Shown: piece by piece, positions 42,122 through 50,861 of the stretch
Layout of the letters: every line of letters begins with the position of its first letter
How positions within the stretch are numbered: position 1 is the stretch's first letter
Assembly: GCA_016199935.1 (NCBI GenBank)
Contig: JACQFS010000157.1
Coordinates: 1-55,776, forward strand
Direction: 5' to 3'
From: Verrucomicrobiota bacterium
GTDB lineage: Bacteria; Verrucomicrobiota; Verrucomicrobiia; Limisphaerales; JACQFS01
DNA: 55,776 nt
The notes under the pieces: model-generated
Seen by the model: the letters and a program-made list of their open reading frames with translations, nothing else
The model's database searches: none
Told to the model about the DNA's origin: nothing
Translations under genes and position numbers: made by a program

Positions 42122-43912
42122 ATGTCTGCTCTCGTGATGACTAAGTCGTGCCCAGTTGTATTGTGGAGAATCCCGCCGCTCGTCTGGGTCGTGTCCGTGC
42201 TGCTGGCGCTGGACACGGGTGCCACGGCTCAGTTCGTGACTGACTTCAACCCCAAGTTCGCGCAGGTGGGGCATCAGAACTCAGCCATCGTCATCACCGG
42301 CTCTGGCTTCAACAACGGCAACGTGGCCTTTCTGTCTTTCAACGGCGTGTTTGTGGGGGGCGCCATCACCTCGGACACGCAGATCAACGTCACCGACCTC
42401 CCCACCAACGTGACCACCGGCTTCATCTGTGTTCACGACACCAACCAACTGCCGCTTGCCTGCAGTTCGCAGCAATTCATCATCACCGGCCCCGGCCCTT
42501 ACTTCACCGGATTCTCAAACGCCTTCGGTCAGGCCGGGACGACGGTGACGATCACCGGCCTTAACTTCAATCCTCCGACCGTCACGTCCGTGAAGTTCAA
42601 CGGCGTGGAGGCGGCCATCGTCAACACCGCGACGACGGACCAGATTGGCGTGCAGGTGCCCGCGGGCGCGACCACCGGGCCGATTACCGTGGCGACGACC
42701 TCCGGCACGAACAGCACCGCCACGAACTTTTTCGTCAAACCGATCATCACGGGCTTCTCGCCAACCAGCGGCATCTCCGGGGACAGCATCACGATCAGCG
42801 GCACCAATTTTCTCGGCGCCACGCAGGTGATCTTCGGCTTGCTTCCGGCGGCCGGATTCACTCCCAGCGATAATTTCTCGATCGCGGCGACGGTGCCTGT
42901 CGGCGCGAAACGCGGAAAAATCTTTGTCTCCACGCCGGCGGGCACGGTTTTCTCGACCAACAACTTTCTCGTGCCGCCAAAAATTTTCTCCTTCACCCCG
43001 ACCAACGGTCCGGTGGGCACGCTCGTGACCATCGCGGGCACCAACTTCCTCGAAGTCACCTCCGTCACCATCGGCGGGGCCAGCGCCACCATCAACAGCA
43101 GCAACGTCGCCGGCAACCAACTCACCGCCACGGTGCCGGCCGGCGGCGTCAGCGGGCCCATTACGGTCACCACGCTTTCCGGAGCAGACACGACTACGAA
43201 CAAGTTCTTCCTTCCGCCCGCCATCACCTCCGTGCAGCCGAACGGCGGGATCGAGGGCGACCCGGTATCCATCAACGGTTCGAATCTTACGGACGTCCTC
43301 GCCGTGAAATTCAACGGCGTCGCCGCAGTGTTCGCCACGAATCCGATCATCGCCAACCAACTCACCACCACCGTCCCGCACGGTGCGCTCACCGGGCGCA
43401 TCACCGTGCAGACGCCGGGCGGGATCGCGACCAACTCGGAAAATTTTCTGATCCTTCCGGCCATCACCGGCTTTGCGCCGGCCGGCGCGCCGCCGGGCGA
43501 CACTGTCGTGATCACCGGCACGAACTTCACGACCAACGCCTCCGTCGTTTTTTCCGCGAGTGTCCCGGCCGTCACCACCTACATTTCGCTCAACGAAGTC
43601 CGCGCCACCGTTCCGACCAATGCCGTCTCCGGCCGCCTGCGCGTTGCGACCGATGGTGGCGTCGCGGTGAGTTCGGAGGATTTCACGGTGCTCTCGCTGC
43701 TCACCTCGCTCGTGCTCACGCGCACCAACGGCGCGGCCGTCGTCTCGTGGCCGACGAACGTGGACGGCTGGCGGCTGCAGGGCGCGGCGAGCCTGACCCC
43801 GGTCATCAACTGGACCAACAACACCGCGCCCACCTCCGTCGTCAGCGGCCGGTTCACCGTGACGAACCCCGCCGCCACGCCCGCCAGCTTTTTCCGGTTG
43901 GTGCGGCCATGA
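42122..43912 (+). CDS. Secreted IPT/TIG-repeat protein
   Basis: 596 residues. Signal peptide ending ATAQ (about residue 37). Six IPT/TIG-like immunoglobulin domains of 80-90 residues follow, each beginning with the pattern 'P-x-I-x-x-F-x-P-x-x-G-x-x-G-x-x-V-x-I-x-G-x-N-F' (for example GFSPTSGISGDSITISGTNF). The last about 70 residues ('VVSWPTNVDGWRLQGA'...'FFRLVRP') form the C-terminal domain often seen in secreted Pedosphaera-type proteins, possibly an outer-membrane or surface sorting module. It is probably adhesive or a cell-surface scaffold. An ATG at 42137 is an equally good start. Confidence 0.88.
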   Translation: MSALVMTKSCPVVLWRIPPLVWVVSVLLALDTGATAQFVTDFNPKFAQVGHQNSAIVITGSGFNNGNVAFLSFNGVFVGGAITSDTQINVTDLPTNVTTGFICVHDTNQLPLACSSQQFIITGPGPYFTGFSNAFGQAGTTVTITGLNFNPPTVTSVKFNGVEAAIVNTATTDQIGVQVPAGATTGPITVATTSGTNSTATNFFVKPIITGFSPTSGISGDSITISGTNFLGATQVIFGLLPAAGFTPSDNFSIAATVPVGAKRGKIFVSTPAGTVFSTNNFLVPPKIFSFTPTNGPVGTLVTIAGTNFLEVTSVTIGGASATINSSNVAGNQLTATVPAGGVSGPITVTTLSGADTTTNKFFLPPAITSVQPNGGIEGDPVSINGSNLTDVLAVKFNGVAAVFATNPIIANQLTTTVPHGALTGRITVQTPGGIATNSENFLILPAITGFAPAGAPPGDTVVITGTNFTTNASVVFSASVPAVTTYISLNEVRATVPTNAVSGRLRVATDGGVAVSSEDFTVLSLLTSLVLTRTNGAAVVSWPTNVDGWRLQGAASLTPVINWTNNTAPTSVVSGRFTVTNPAATPASFFRLVRP

Positions 43913-43991
43913 CCCCGCCGGGTTGTTTGCCGAAAAAAGTTTCCACCCGCGGCGAAATTTGTTCGTCTGAGGGCCGTTGAAAATCCGCCCC

Positions 43992-45734
43992 ATGCCCACG
44001 TTGAGTTTCCGCATCAAACTGGTGCTCGCCATGATGTTCATCGTGGCGGGCGTGACGGCGACGACGCTCTTCCTGACGAGCCGCAAGATCAACACGACGT
44101 ATCAGGATTTGTTCGAGCGGCAGTTCGAGGCGCAGATCGAGACCTTCACCGAGGCGCAGGAGCTGCGCCTGGAGCCGTTCAGCGCGCTGAGCAAGCTCAT
44201 CGCCCAGTCGCCCCGCGTCATTGCCGCGCTCCGATCCACGAATATTGATGCCGCGCTGCTCTACAGCAATTCGGTGCCCGATCTGCAGGCCTACACCGAC
44301 GAGGGGCCGCGCAGCCCGCGCCAGCCGCGCGCCAGCTACTGGGGCTTCCTCGATGCGAGGGGCCGCACCATCCAGCCTCCGCGCGGCCTCGGGCTGTCGG
44401 AAAGCGGCAAGCGTTTTCAGGAGCAAATGACCTTTGCGAGGCTGGCGATGTCGAGCAAGGACAAGCAGGAGATCGGTTACACGCCGCCGCCCGGCAAGGA
44501 TCATCGCGGCCAGCCGCACGAGGTGATCTTCACCAAGATCATTGATCCGCAGGCAAAAAAAGTTCTCGGCGCACTCGTGGTTGGATTCCCGTTGCCGGAT
44601 CAGGAGCAACGCGCGCTGGTGAAGGTGAGCCGGATCGCGACTGGCATCCTCATCGGCACGAACATTTTTTCCAAAACCATCCCCGCCGAACTGCTCAAGC
44701 CCGTCGCCGATCTCGTCGCCGCCGACGTGAAGCACGGCCAGCACGCGCACCGCGACCTCACCGTAAAAGTGGGCGGCGTGCCGCACCGGGTTTTTTACAC
44801 GCCCATGAACGAGGAATCGGAATTCCCGACCGCGTATCAGGTCGGGTTGTTTTCACTCCGGGAAGTCTTCGAGCAGGAAGCCGATCTGCAGACGAAGGTG
44901 CTTGCCTTCGGCGCGGCGATGCTGCTCGCCGCGCTCGTCCTGAGCCTGATCCTCGCCAACGGTTTCGCCCTTCCGCTCCAGATGCTCGTCCGGGCCACCG
45001 AGGAGATTCAGCGCGAAAACTACGACTTCAAGGTGCCCGTCCGCAGCCGCGACGAACTCGGCAAGCTCGCCGAGTCCTTCAACCGCATGGCCGACGGCCT
45101 CGCGTTGCGTGACAAATATTTCAACGTCCTCAGCATGGTCGCCGACAAGGACGTGGCCGACGAACTCCTCAAGGGCCGCATCGCGCTCGGCGGCGAGTTG
45201 CGCGAGGTGACGATCCTGTTCTGCGACATCCGCGGTTTCTCCGCGCTCACGCAGGCGATGCCGCCGCAGGAAGTCATTGCGCTGCTCAACGAGCACATGA
45301 CCGCGCTCACTGAAGTGGTCCACGCCAACGGCGGTGTGGTGGACAAATTCATGGGCGACAATCTCATGGCCCTCTTCGGCGCGCCCAAGAGCACGCCCCG
45401 CGACGCGGTGAACGCCGCGCGTTGCGCCCAGCAGATGCTCGCCGAGCGCACCCGTCTCAACGCCGGCGCGAAACACCAGATCGCCGTCGGCATCGGCATC
45501 GCCACCGGCACCGTCGTCGCCGGCTGCATGGGCTCGAAGGAGCGCGTGGATTACACCGTGCTCGGCGAGCGCGTGAACCTCGGCGCACGCCTCTGCACGC
45601 ACGCCGGCCCGATGGAAATCCTCCTCGACGACGCCACGCGCGCGAAGCTCGGCGAGCAGACTGCCGTCGAGCAGTTGCCCGCGCTGCGCCTCAAGGGCTT
45701 CACCGACCCGGTGCCGGCGTGGCGACTTGGGTGA
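43992..45734 (+). CDS. Membrane-bound class III adenylate/guanylate cyclase
   Basis: 580 residues. TM1 is at about 8-28, a periplasmic sensor region (about 30-300) resembles Cache folds, TM2 lies near 305-325, HAMP is at about 325-375, and the cyclase catalytic domain runs from about 400 to 570. CDIRGF gives metal-binding Asp412, Lys452 in VDKFMGD is the adenine-selecting Lys, and Asp456 is the second metal ligand. All catalytic positions I can place are intact, so cAMP formation is likely. The start ATG at 43992 is preferred to a TTG at 43977. It precedes the MacAB-type export genes on the same strand, separated only by a 23-bp inverted repeat. Confidence 0.92.
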   Translation: MPTLSFRIKLVLAMMFIVAGVTATTLFLTSRKINTTYQDLFERQFEAQIETFTEAQELRLEPFSALSKLIAQSPRVIAALRSTNIDAALLYSNSVPDLQAYTDEGPRSPRQPRASYWGFLDARGRTIQPPRGLGLSESGKRFQEQMTFARLAMSSKDKQEIGYTPPPGKDHRGQPHEVIFTKIIDPQAKKVLGALVVGFPLPDQEQRALVKVSRIATGILIGTNIFSKTIPAELLKPVADLVAADVKHGQHAHRDLTVKVGGVPHRVFYTPMNEESEFPTAYQVGLFSLREVFEQEADLQTKVLAFGAAMLLAALVLSLILANGFALPLQMLVRATEEIQRENYDFKVPVRSRDELGKLAESFNRMADGLALRDKYFNVLSMVADKDVADELLKGRIALGGELREVTILFCDIRGFSALTQAMPPQEVIALLNEHMTALTEVVHANGGVVDKFMGDNLMALFGAPKSTPRDAVNAARCAQQMLAERTRLNAGAKHQIAVGIGIATGTVVAGCMGSKERVDYTVLGERVNLGARLCTHAGPMEILLDDATRAKLGEQTAVEQLPALRLKGFTDPVPAWRLG

Positions 45735-45740
45735 GCGCAC

Positions 45741-45808
45741 GGAGCGCCGAGCACCGCCTCGGCACGAATCTCGACGACGCACGGAGCCGAGGCGGTGCTC
45801 GGCGCTCC
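45741..45808. repeat. Perfect 23-bp inverted repeat between cyclase and adaptor genes
   Basis: Arms 45741-45763 and 45786-45808 are exact complements with a 22-bp loop. They start six bases after the cyclase stop. There is no T-tract. Confidence 0.9.
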
Positions 45809-45873
45809 AACTCCCGCCAACTGCGCGTTTGCTTCCCGCCACCCGCCGCGTAAGCTCGCGCCCACACTCGCTC

Positions 45874-47052
45874 ATGAAGAAATGGCTCATCACGCTCGCC
45901 GTCCTTGCCGTCACCGGATATTTCGGCTGGCAGCAGTGGACGAAATGGCAGGCGCAGCAGCAATCGCAGGCCAAGTCCGCCGCGCGCAAGACCACCGCCA
46001 CGATTGAGAAGCGCGACATCCGTTTCAACATCAACGCCGCCGGCGAGATCGGCCCCGCCGAGCAGGTTTCTGTCCGCCCCGAGATCAACGGCCGCATTTC
46101 CGAGCTGCCGGTGGACATCGGCGACCAGGTGAAAAAGGGCGCGCTCCTCTTCGCGCTCGACGATTCCGATTTGCAGATCGAGCGCTCGCAGCGCAAAACC
46201 GAGATCGAAGGCGCGAAGCTCACGCTCGAAAAATCCGAGCGCAACCACAAGCGCGCCATCGAGCTCTTCGCGCAGAACCTCATCTCGCAGGAGGCGCACG
46301 ACGACGCGCGCACCGACTTCGAGCTGGCGAAAAATTCCCTCCAGCGTTTGCAGCAGACGCTCGCGCTCGTCGAGGACAAGCTCACCAAGACCAAGATCAA
46401 CGCGCCCTTCGATTGCACCGTGCTCACGCGGCCCGTCTCCGCCGGTCAGGCCGTCTCCGGCACCGGCGGCATGAACGCCGGCACCGAGGTCCTCGCCATC
46501 GCCAACCTCACCGACATGATCATCAGCTCGCACATCAACCAGGCCGACGTCACGCGCCTGAAGGATGGCATGGAGGTGAAGGTCGAGGTCGAGGCCATCA
46601 ACGGCCTCGTGCTCACCGGCCGCGTCGAGCGCATCGCGCCGCAGGCCACGATTAAAAATGCGATCAAGGGTTTCGTCACGCACATCGGGCTCAAGAACGC
46701 CTACGGCAAAGTCCGCCCCGGCATGACCGCCAACCTCACCATCCCGCTCAGCACCGCCGACGACGTGGCGTCCGCGCCGCTCGCCGCCATTTTCACCGAA
46801 CAGGGCGAGCGCTTCGCCTACGTCCGGAAGCCCGCGGTTGAGGACGAGGAGCCGCAATGGGAAAAGCGCCCCGTGACCATCGGTGTGTCCGACTATGAAT
46901 TCGCCGAGGTGCAGAGCGGCCTCGCCGTCGGCGACACCGTCTCGCTCGTCACGCCGGAAAAATCCACCGACGCCCCCGACGCGAAGCCGAAGGAGAAGGT
47001 CGAGAAGAAGTCGGCGAAGAAGAAAGACGGCGGGAATGGCGCGGCGAACTGA
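45874..47052 (+). CDS. Periplasmic adaptor (MacA/RND membrane fusion protein family)
   Basis: 392 residues. An N-terminal membrane anchor (about 3-20) is followed by a lipoyl/barrel half (TIEKRDIRFNINAAGEI, VSVRPEINGRISELPVDIGDQVKKGALL), a helical hairpin (about 100-175), the second lipoyl half (INAPFDCTVLTRPVSAGQAVSG) and a beta-barrel and membrane-proximal part. The C-terminal tail is Lys-rich. It links the inner-membrane ABC exporter to an outer-membrane channel, which is not encoded here. The ATG at 45874 is fixed by the membrane anchor. Confidence 0.9.
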   Translation: MKKWLITLAVLAVTGYFGWQQWTKWQAQQQSQAKSAARKTTATIEKRDIRFNINAAGEIGPAEQVSVRPEINGRISELPVDIGDQVKKGALLFALDDSDLQIERSQRKTEIEGAKLTLEKSERNHKRAIELFAQNLISQEAHDDARTDFELAKNSLQRLQQTLALVEDKLTKTKINAPFDCTVLTRPVSAGQAVSGTGGMNAGTEVLAIANLTDMIISSHINQADVTRLKDGMEVKVEVEAINGLVLTGRVERIAPQATIKNAIKGFVTHIGLKNAYGKVRPGMTANLTIPLSTADDVASAPLAAIFTEQGERFAYVRKPAVEDEEPQWEKRPVTIGVSDYEFAEVQSGLAVGDTVSLVTPEKSTDAPDAKPKEKVEKKSAKKKDGGNGAAN

Positions 47053-47054
47053 AA

Positions 47055-47175
47055 CCACGAATGGACACGAATAGACTCGAATGGCCGGCACAGCCCTGGG
47101 AGCGCTGGCATCCTGCCGGCGAGTTTCTTTTCCTGACGTGCTGCGACTCGCCGGCAGGATGCCAGCGCTCCCAGG
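47055..47175. repeat. Three decamer steps plus perfect 30-bp inverted repeat
   Basis: The decamers ccacgaatgg, acacgaatag and actcgaatgg (47055-47084) are followed by a perfect 30-bp inverted repeat (47095-47124 with 47146-47175, 21-bp loop). It ends ten bases before the ATPase start codon, so the hairpin would sit over the ribosome-binding region. The arms contain ggcatcctg, as do the 42-bp repeats at 4278. Confidence 0.92.
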
Positions 47176-47185
47176 TTTCCCCCGT

Positions 47186-47920
47186 ATGCCGCTAGTCGAA
47201 CTGCGCGACGTTCGGAAGCTGTATCACCTCGGCGGCGAGGAAATTCGCGCGCTCGATGGTGTCTCCGCCGACATCGAGGCGGGCGAGTTCATTTCCATCA
47301 TCGGCCCGTCGGGCAGCGGCAAGTCAACGCTCATGCATATCCTCGGCTGCCTCGACTCGCCCACGAGCGGCACCATCAAGCTCGACGGCGTGATGATTGA
47401 GAAAGCATCGCCGCGCGAACTCGCGCGCATCCGCAACGAGAAAATCGGGTTCGTCTTCCAGTTCTTCAACCTGCTCCCCAAACTCAACGTCCTCCAGAAC
47501 GTCGAGCTGCCGATGGTCTATAGCGGCGTGTCATCGCGCGAACGCCACACGCGCGCGATGGACGCGCTCAAGCTGGTGGGCATGGAAAACCGCGCGAAGC
47601 ATCGCCCCATGCAGCTCTCCGGCGGCCAGCAACAACGCGCCGCCATCGCCCGCGCGCTCGTGAATCGCCCGAAGATCGTCTTCGCCGACGAGCCGACCGG
47701 CAATCTCGACTCCGTCACGGGCGAGGCAATCCTCCAGCTCTTCCGCCAGCTCAGCCTCGAAGGCCGCACCATCGCGCTCGTGACTCACGATCCGGAAATC
47801 GCCGCCGTCACGCCGCGCCGCATCGAGATTCGCGATGGGAAAATTGCGAAGAATGTGGATACCCGGCTCTCCGGCCAGCATGACGGGCCGAAGTTCAACC
47901 TCGCGCAGCCAGCTCCATGA
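47186..47920 (+). CDS. ABC transporter ATP-binding protein (MacB/LolD family)
   Basis: 244 residues. Walker [10 protein letters not shown] at 40-48, the family-typical '[24 protein letters not shown]', signature LSGGQQQR, Walker [13 protein letters not shown] and H-loop VTHD. It powers mechanotransmission-type exporters (MacB, LolD). In this operon it must serve the two permeases encoded downstream. The ATG at 47186 fits the family; the upstream extension runs through the 30-bp inverted repeat. The 3' end is two bases from a heptamer repeat and its stop is part of it. Confidence 0.94.
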   Translation: MPLVELRDVRKLYHLGGEEIRALDGVSADIEAGEFISIIGPSGSGKSTLMHILGCLDSPTSGTIKLDGVMIEKASPRELARIRNEKIGFVFQFFNLLPKLNVLQNVELPMVYSGVSSRERHTRAMDALKLVGMENRAKHRPMQLSGGQQQRAAIARALVNRPKIVFADEPTGNLDSVTGEAILQLFRQLSLEGRTIALVTHDPEIAAVTPRRIEIRDGKIAKNVDTRLSGQHDGPKFNLAQPAP

Positions 47921-48033
47921 ATGACGAATTCCGAATGACGAATGGCGAATGGGCCGGGCTAAGTCAGGTTTGGCTCCTCGCTCGTTCGAGCTTCGCCGTG
48001 CCTTTGCCATTCGTCATTCGTCATTCGTCATTT
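47918..48033. repeat. Iterated-heptamer inverted repeat between ATPase and permease 1
   Basis: Arm one: tgaatga, cgaattc, cgaatga, cgaatgg and cgaatgg (47918-47952). Arm two: gccattc, gtcattc, gtcattc and gtcattt (48006-48033), ending five bases before the permease ATG. The ATPase stop codon is the first three bases of arm one. Confidence 0.93.
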
Positions 48034-48038
48034 TCCCG

Positions 48039-49397
48039 ATGAACTTCCTGAACGCCTTCGCCGTCGGCTTGAAGGAAATCTGGGCGAACAAATTTCGCGC
48101 CGTGCTCACCATGGCGGGCATCATCCTCGGCGTCGCGTCGCTCGTGGCGATGACCGCGCTCGTCAAGGGCATCGAGAACGGCCTGCGCGAGGCGATGATC
48201 GCGGTCGGCGGATTGGAGCGCATCACCATTTACCCCGCGCCCGTGCCGGCGGAGCAGCGGCACCGGATGGACGAGGCGGTCGGCTTCACGATGAACGACG
48301 TGCAGGCCCTCCGCCGCAGCGTGCCGCTCGTCACCGAGCTGACTCCCGAGATCCGCCTCACGGGCACCCTCGCGCGCGGGCGCAAACATTTCCGCCCCTA
48401 CTACCTGATCGGCTGCTGGCCCGGTTGGACGCAGGTGTATCAATACGAGGTCGAACACGGCCGCCTCTTCAACGACGTGGATGACGACGAGGCCCGCAGC
48501 GTCTGCGTCATCGGCACCACCGTGCGCGACGAGTTGTTCGGCTCGCCCAAGGAACTGGGCCGCGAGGTGATTCCGCTCGGCGAGAAGATCACGATCAACG
48601 GGCAGCTCGTCACCATCATCGGGATGTTCAAGCATTTCGAGAGCGAGACGGATCGCAAGAAACGCGAGCTCGAGCAGGCGCATCCCCCGGCGGCCGCGCC
48701 GAAGAAGGGCACGGTGAAACGCCGCGCCTCCAACCGCAGCTCCACCACCGTCTTCGACGTGAAGAACGGCGCCGTCATCCTGCCCATCAACACCGCGTGG
48801 ATGAAATTTCACGTCAGCCCGGTCAGCCCGCTCGTTCCCGATCCGCAGCTCACCGGCCTCTCGCTCAAGATCGGCGATCCCGAGGCGATCGGGACCGCGG
48901 TGCAGCAGGTGCGCAACGTCCTCATGACCACGCACCACGGCATCGAGGACTTCGGCCTGTTCACCGCGGAGAAATGGTCCGAGGGCATTGACGACGCGGT
49001 GGTCGGCGCGCGCATCAGCGGCGGGATCATCGCGGGCATCAGCCTGCTCGTCGGCGGCATCGGCATCATGAACATCATGCTCGCGAGCATCACCGAGCGC
49101 GTGCGCGAGATCGGCATCCGCAAGGCCGTGGGCGCGAGCTTCCGCGACGTGTTCCTCCAGATCCTCGTCGAGAGCGTGGTCATCGCCGTCATCGGCGGAC
49201 TGCTCGGACTCGCCGCCTCGACGGGGCTGGTGAAAGTGATCGGCTCCTTTTCACCGACCGACAACTCGCCGCAGATCACGCCCATCGCGATGCTGGTGGC
49301 GTTCAGCTTCAGCGTCGGCGTGGGCGTGCTCTCCGGGCTGTATCCGGCGTTCAAGGCGGCGCGGATGAATCCAATCCAGGCGCTGCGTTATGAATAA
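48039..49397 (+). CDS. MacB-like ABC permease 1 (FtsX domain)
   Basis: 452 residues. TM1 (about 17-38) is followed by a large periplasmic MacB_PCD domain (about 40-320). The C-terminal FtsX helices include 'IGIMNIMLASITERVREIGIRKAVGAS' (about 343-369), and the end is 'YPAFKAARMNPIQALRYE', the canonical MacB terminus. It partners the ATPase and adaptor encoded just upstream. A neighbouring gene (49479) encodes a close paralogue of the same length, probably forming a heterodimer with it. The last codon and stop lie in the next heptamer arm. Confidence 0.93.
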   Translation: MNFLNAFAVGLKEIWANKFRAVLTMAGIILGVASLVAMTALVKGIENGLREAMIAVGGLERITIYPAPVPAEQRHRMDEAVGFTMNDVQALRRSVPLVTELTPEIRLTGTLARGRKHFRPYYLIGCWPGWTQVYQYEVEHGRLFNDVDDDEARSVCVIGTTVRDELFGSPKELGREVIPLGEKITINGQLVTIIGMFKHFESETDRKKRELEQAHPPAAAPKKGTVKRRASNRSSTTVFDVKNGAVILPINTAWMKFHVSPVSPLVPDPQLTGLSLKIGDPEAIGTAVQQVRNVLMTTHHGIEDFGLFTAEKWSEGIDDAVVGARISGGIIAGISLLVGGIGIMNIMLASITERVREIGIRKAVGASFRDVFLQILVESVVIAVIGGLLGLAASTGLVKVIGSFSPTDNSPQITPIAMLVAFSFSVGVGVLSGLYPAFKAARMNPIQALRYE

Positions 49398-49471
49398 GGA
49401 GTAAGGAGTAATGCGTAAGCCCTTTTCCCAGCACGCGTGTTTGCGGATTACGGATTACTCCTTACTCGTTA
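49392..49471. repeat. Iterated-heptamer inverted repeat between the two permeases
   Basis: Arm one: gaataag, gagtaag, gagtaat and gcgtaag (49392-49419), containing the stop of permease 1. Arm two: cggatta, cggatta, ctcctta and ctcgtta (49444-49471). The same words recur at 54699-54789. Confidence 0.92.
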
Positions 49472-49478
49472 GTCTCCA

Positions 49479-50837
49479 ATGATCCTCCTCAACGCCATCC
49501 TCATCGGCCTGAAGGAAATCTGGTCGCACAAGTTCCGCTCCGCGCTCTCGATCCTCGGCATCGTGCTTGGCGTGTGCAGCCTCGTCGCGATGGCCGCCAT
49601 CGTGAAGGGCATGGAGAATGGCATGAAGGAATCGCTCATCGCCTACGGCGGCCTCGACAAGGTGCTGCTCCGCGAGCAGCCCGTGCCCGCGTGGCAGGAA
49701 CACCTCGCCGACCAGGCGCCCGGCCGCACGATGAAGGACGTGCTCGCGCTGACCAAAAGCGCGCCGCTCATCCGCCTGCTCTCGCCTGAGATGGACCTGC
49801 CCCGCGCCATCCTCTCGCGCGGCGGGAAAAATGTCGCGCCGTCGGAGTTCATCGGCGCGTGGCCGGCGGTGCTGGAAATGAACCTGCACACCGTCGCGCA
49901 CGGCCGCTTTTTCAGCGAGCTGGACGACCGCGAGGCGCGCAACGTGATGGTCATCGGCACCGGCATCCGCGACGCGCTCTTCGGTTCGCCCGAGGAAGTC
50001 GGCCGCGAGATCATCCCGCTCGGTGAAAGAATTTCCGTGAGCGGCCAGAGCTTCACGATCATCGGCATGTTCGAGCACTACGAGAGCATCGCGGACAAAC
50101 GGAAACGGGAGACGGCCTTGAAAAAAGCGGTGCCGGCCGATTCGAAAAAAGGCCCCGCCTTCTCCCCGCAACGCAACCGCACGAGCTACGCCTTCTGGCG
50201 CAAGAACTACGTCGCCTACATTCCGCTCAACACCATGTGGGTCCGCTTCCGCTCCGCCGCCGGCGCGGGCGACACGCCCGACCCGCGGCTCAGCGACATT
50301 GACATGAAGGTGGCCGACCTCGACCTCATCGAGCCCGCGCTGCAACAGGCGAAAAATGTTCTGCTCATGACGCACAACGGCATCGAGGATTTCACCTTCA
50401 CCACGCAGGAGCAGAGCATCGAGCAGATCAAGACCACCATCGGCAACGCGCAGCGCAGCGGCGGCCTCATCGCGGCCATCGCGCTGCTCGTCGGCGGCAT
50501 CGGCATCACGAACATCATGCTCGCCAGCATCACCGAGCGCGTGCGCGAGATCGGCATCCGCAAGGCCATCGGCGCGACCACGTTCTCCATCTTCATGCAG
50601 ATCCTCGTCGAGAGCGTCGTCATCGCCATCATCGGCGGCGCGGTGGGCGTCGTGACCTCCTTCGCCCTCGTCCGCGGCATCAGCGAGGTCGTGCCGGGGG
50701 AAAATGTGCCCGTCGTCACGATGACCGCGCTCGCGCTGGCGTTCGGCTTCAGCGCCGGCATCGGCGCGCTCGCCGGCGTGTGGCCCGCGATCAAGGCCTC
50801 GAAACTCGATCCAATCCAGGCGCTGCGTTACGAGTGA
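49479..50837 (+). CDS. MacB-like ABC permease 2 (FtsX domain)
   Basis: 452 residues, a paralogue of permease 1 with the same domain order: TM1, the periplasmic MacB_PCD domain, then FtsX helices with 'IGITNIMLASITERVREIGIRKAIGAT' and the end 'WPAIKASKLDPIQALRYE'. The periplasmic domains have diverged most (for example 'LLSPEMDLPRAILSRGGKN' against 'LTPEIRLTGTLARGRKH'). Equal lengths and adjacency point to gene duplication and a heteromeric exporter. Heterodimeric FtsX-type pairs are known from LolCE. It ends the operon; the next gene starts 24 bp on. Confidence 0.92.
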   Translation: MILLNAILIGLKEIWSHKFRSALSILGIVLGVCSLVAMAAIVKGMENGMKESLIAYGGLDKVLLREQPVPAWQEHLADQAPGRTMKDVLALTKSAPLIRLLSPEMDLPRAILSRGGKNVAPSEFIGAWPAVLEMNLHTVAHGRFFSELDDREARNVMVIGTGIRDALFGSPEEVGREIIPLGERISVSGQSFTIIGMFEHYESIADKRKRETALKKAVPADSKKGPAFSPQRNRTSYAFWRKNYVAYIPLNTMWVRFRSAAGAGDTPDPRLSDIDMKVADLDLIEPALQQAKNVLLMTHNGIEDFTFTTQEQSIEQIKTTIGNAQRSGGLIAAIALLVGGIGITNIMLASITERVREIGIRKAIGATTFSIFMQILVESVVIAIIGGAVGVVTSFALVRGISEVVPGENVPVVTMTALALAFGFSAGIGALAGVWPAIKASKLDPIQALRYE

Positions 50838-50861
50838 GCGTAGCGTGCCGAACTCCGCGAA

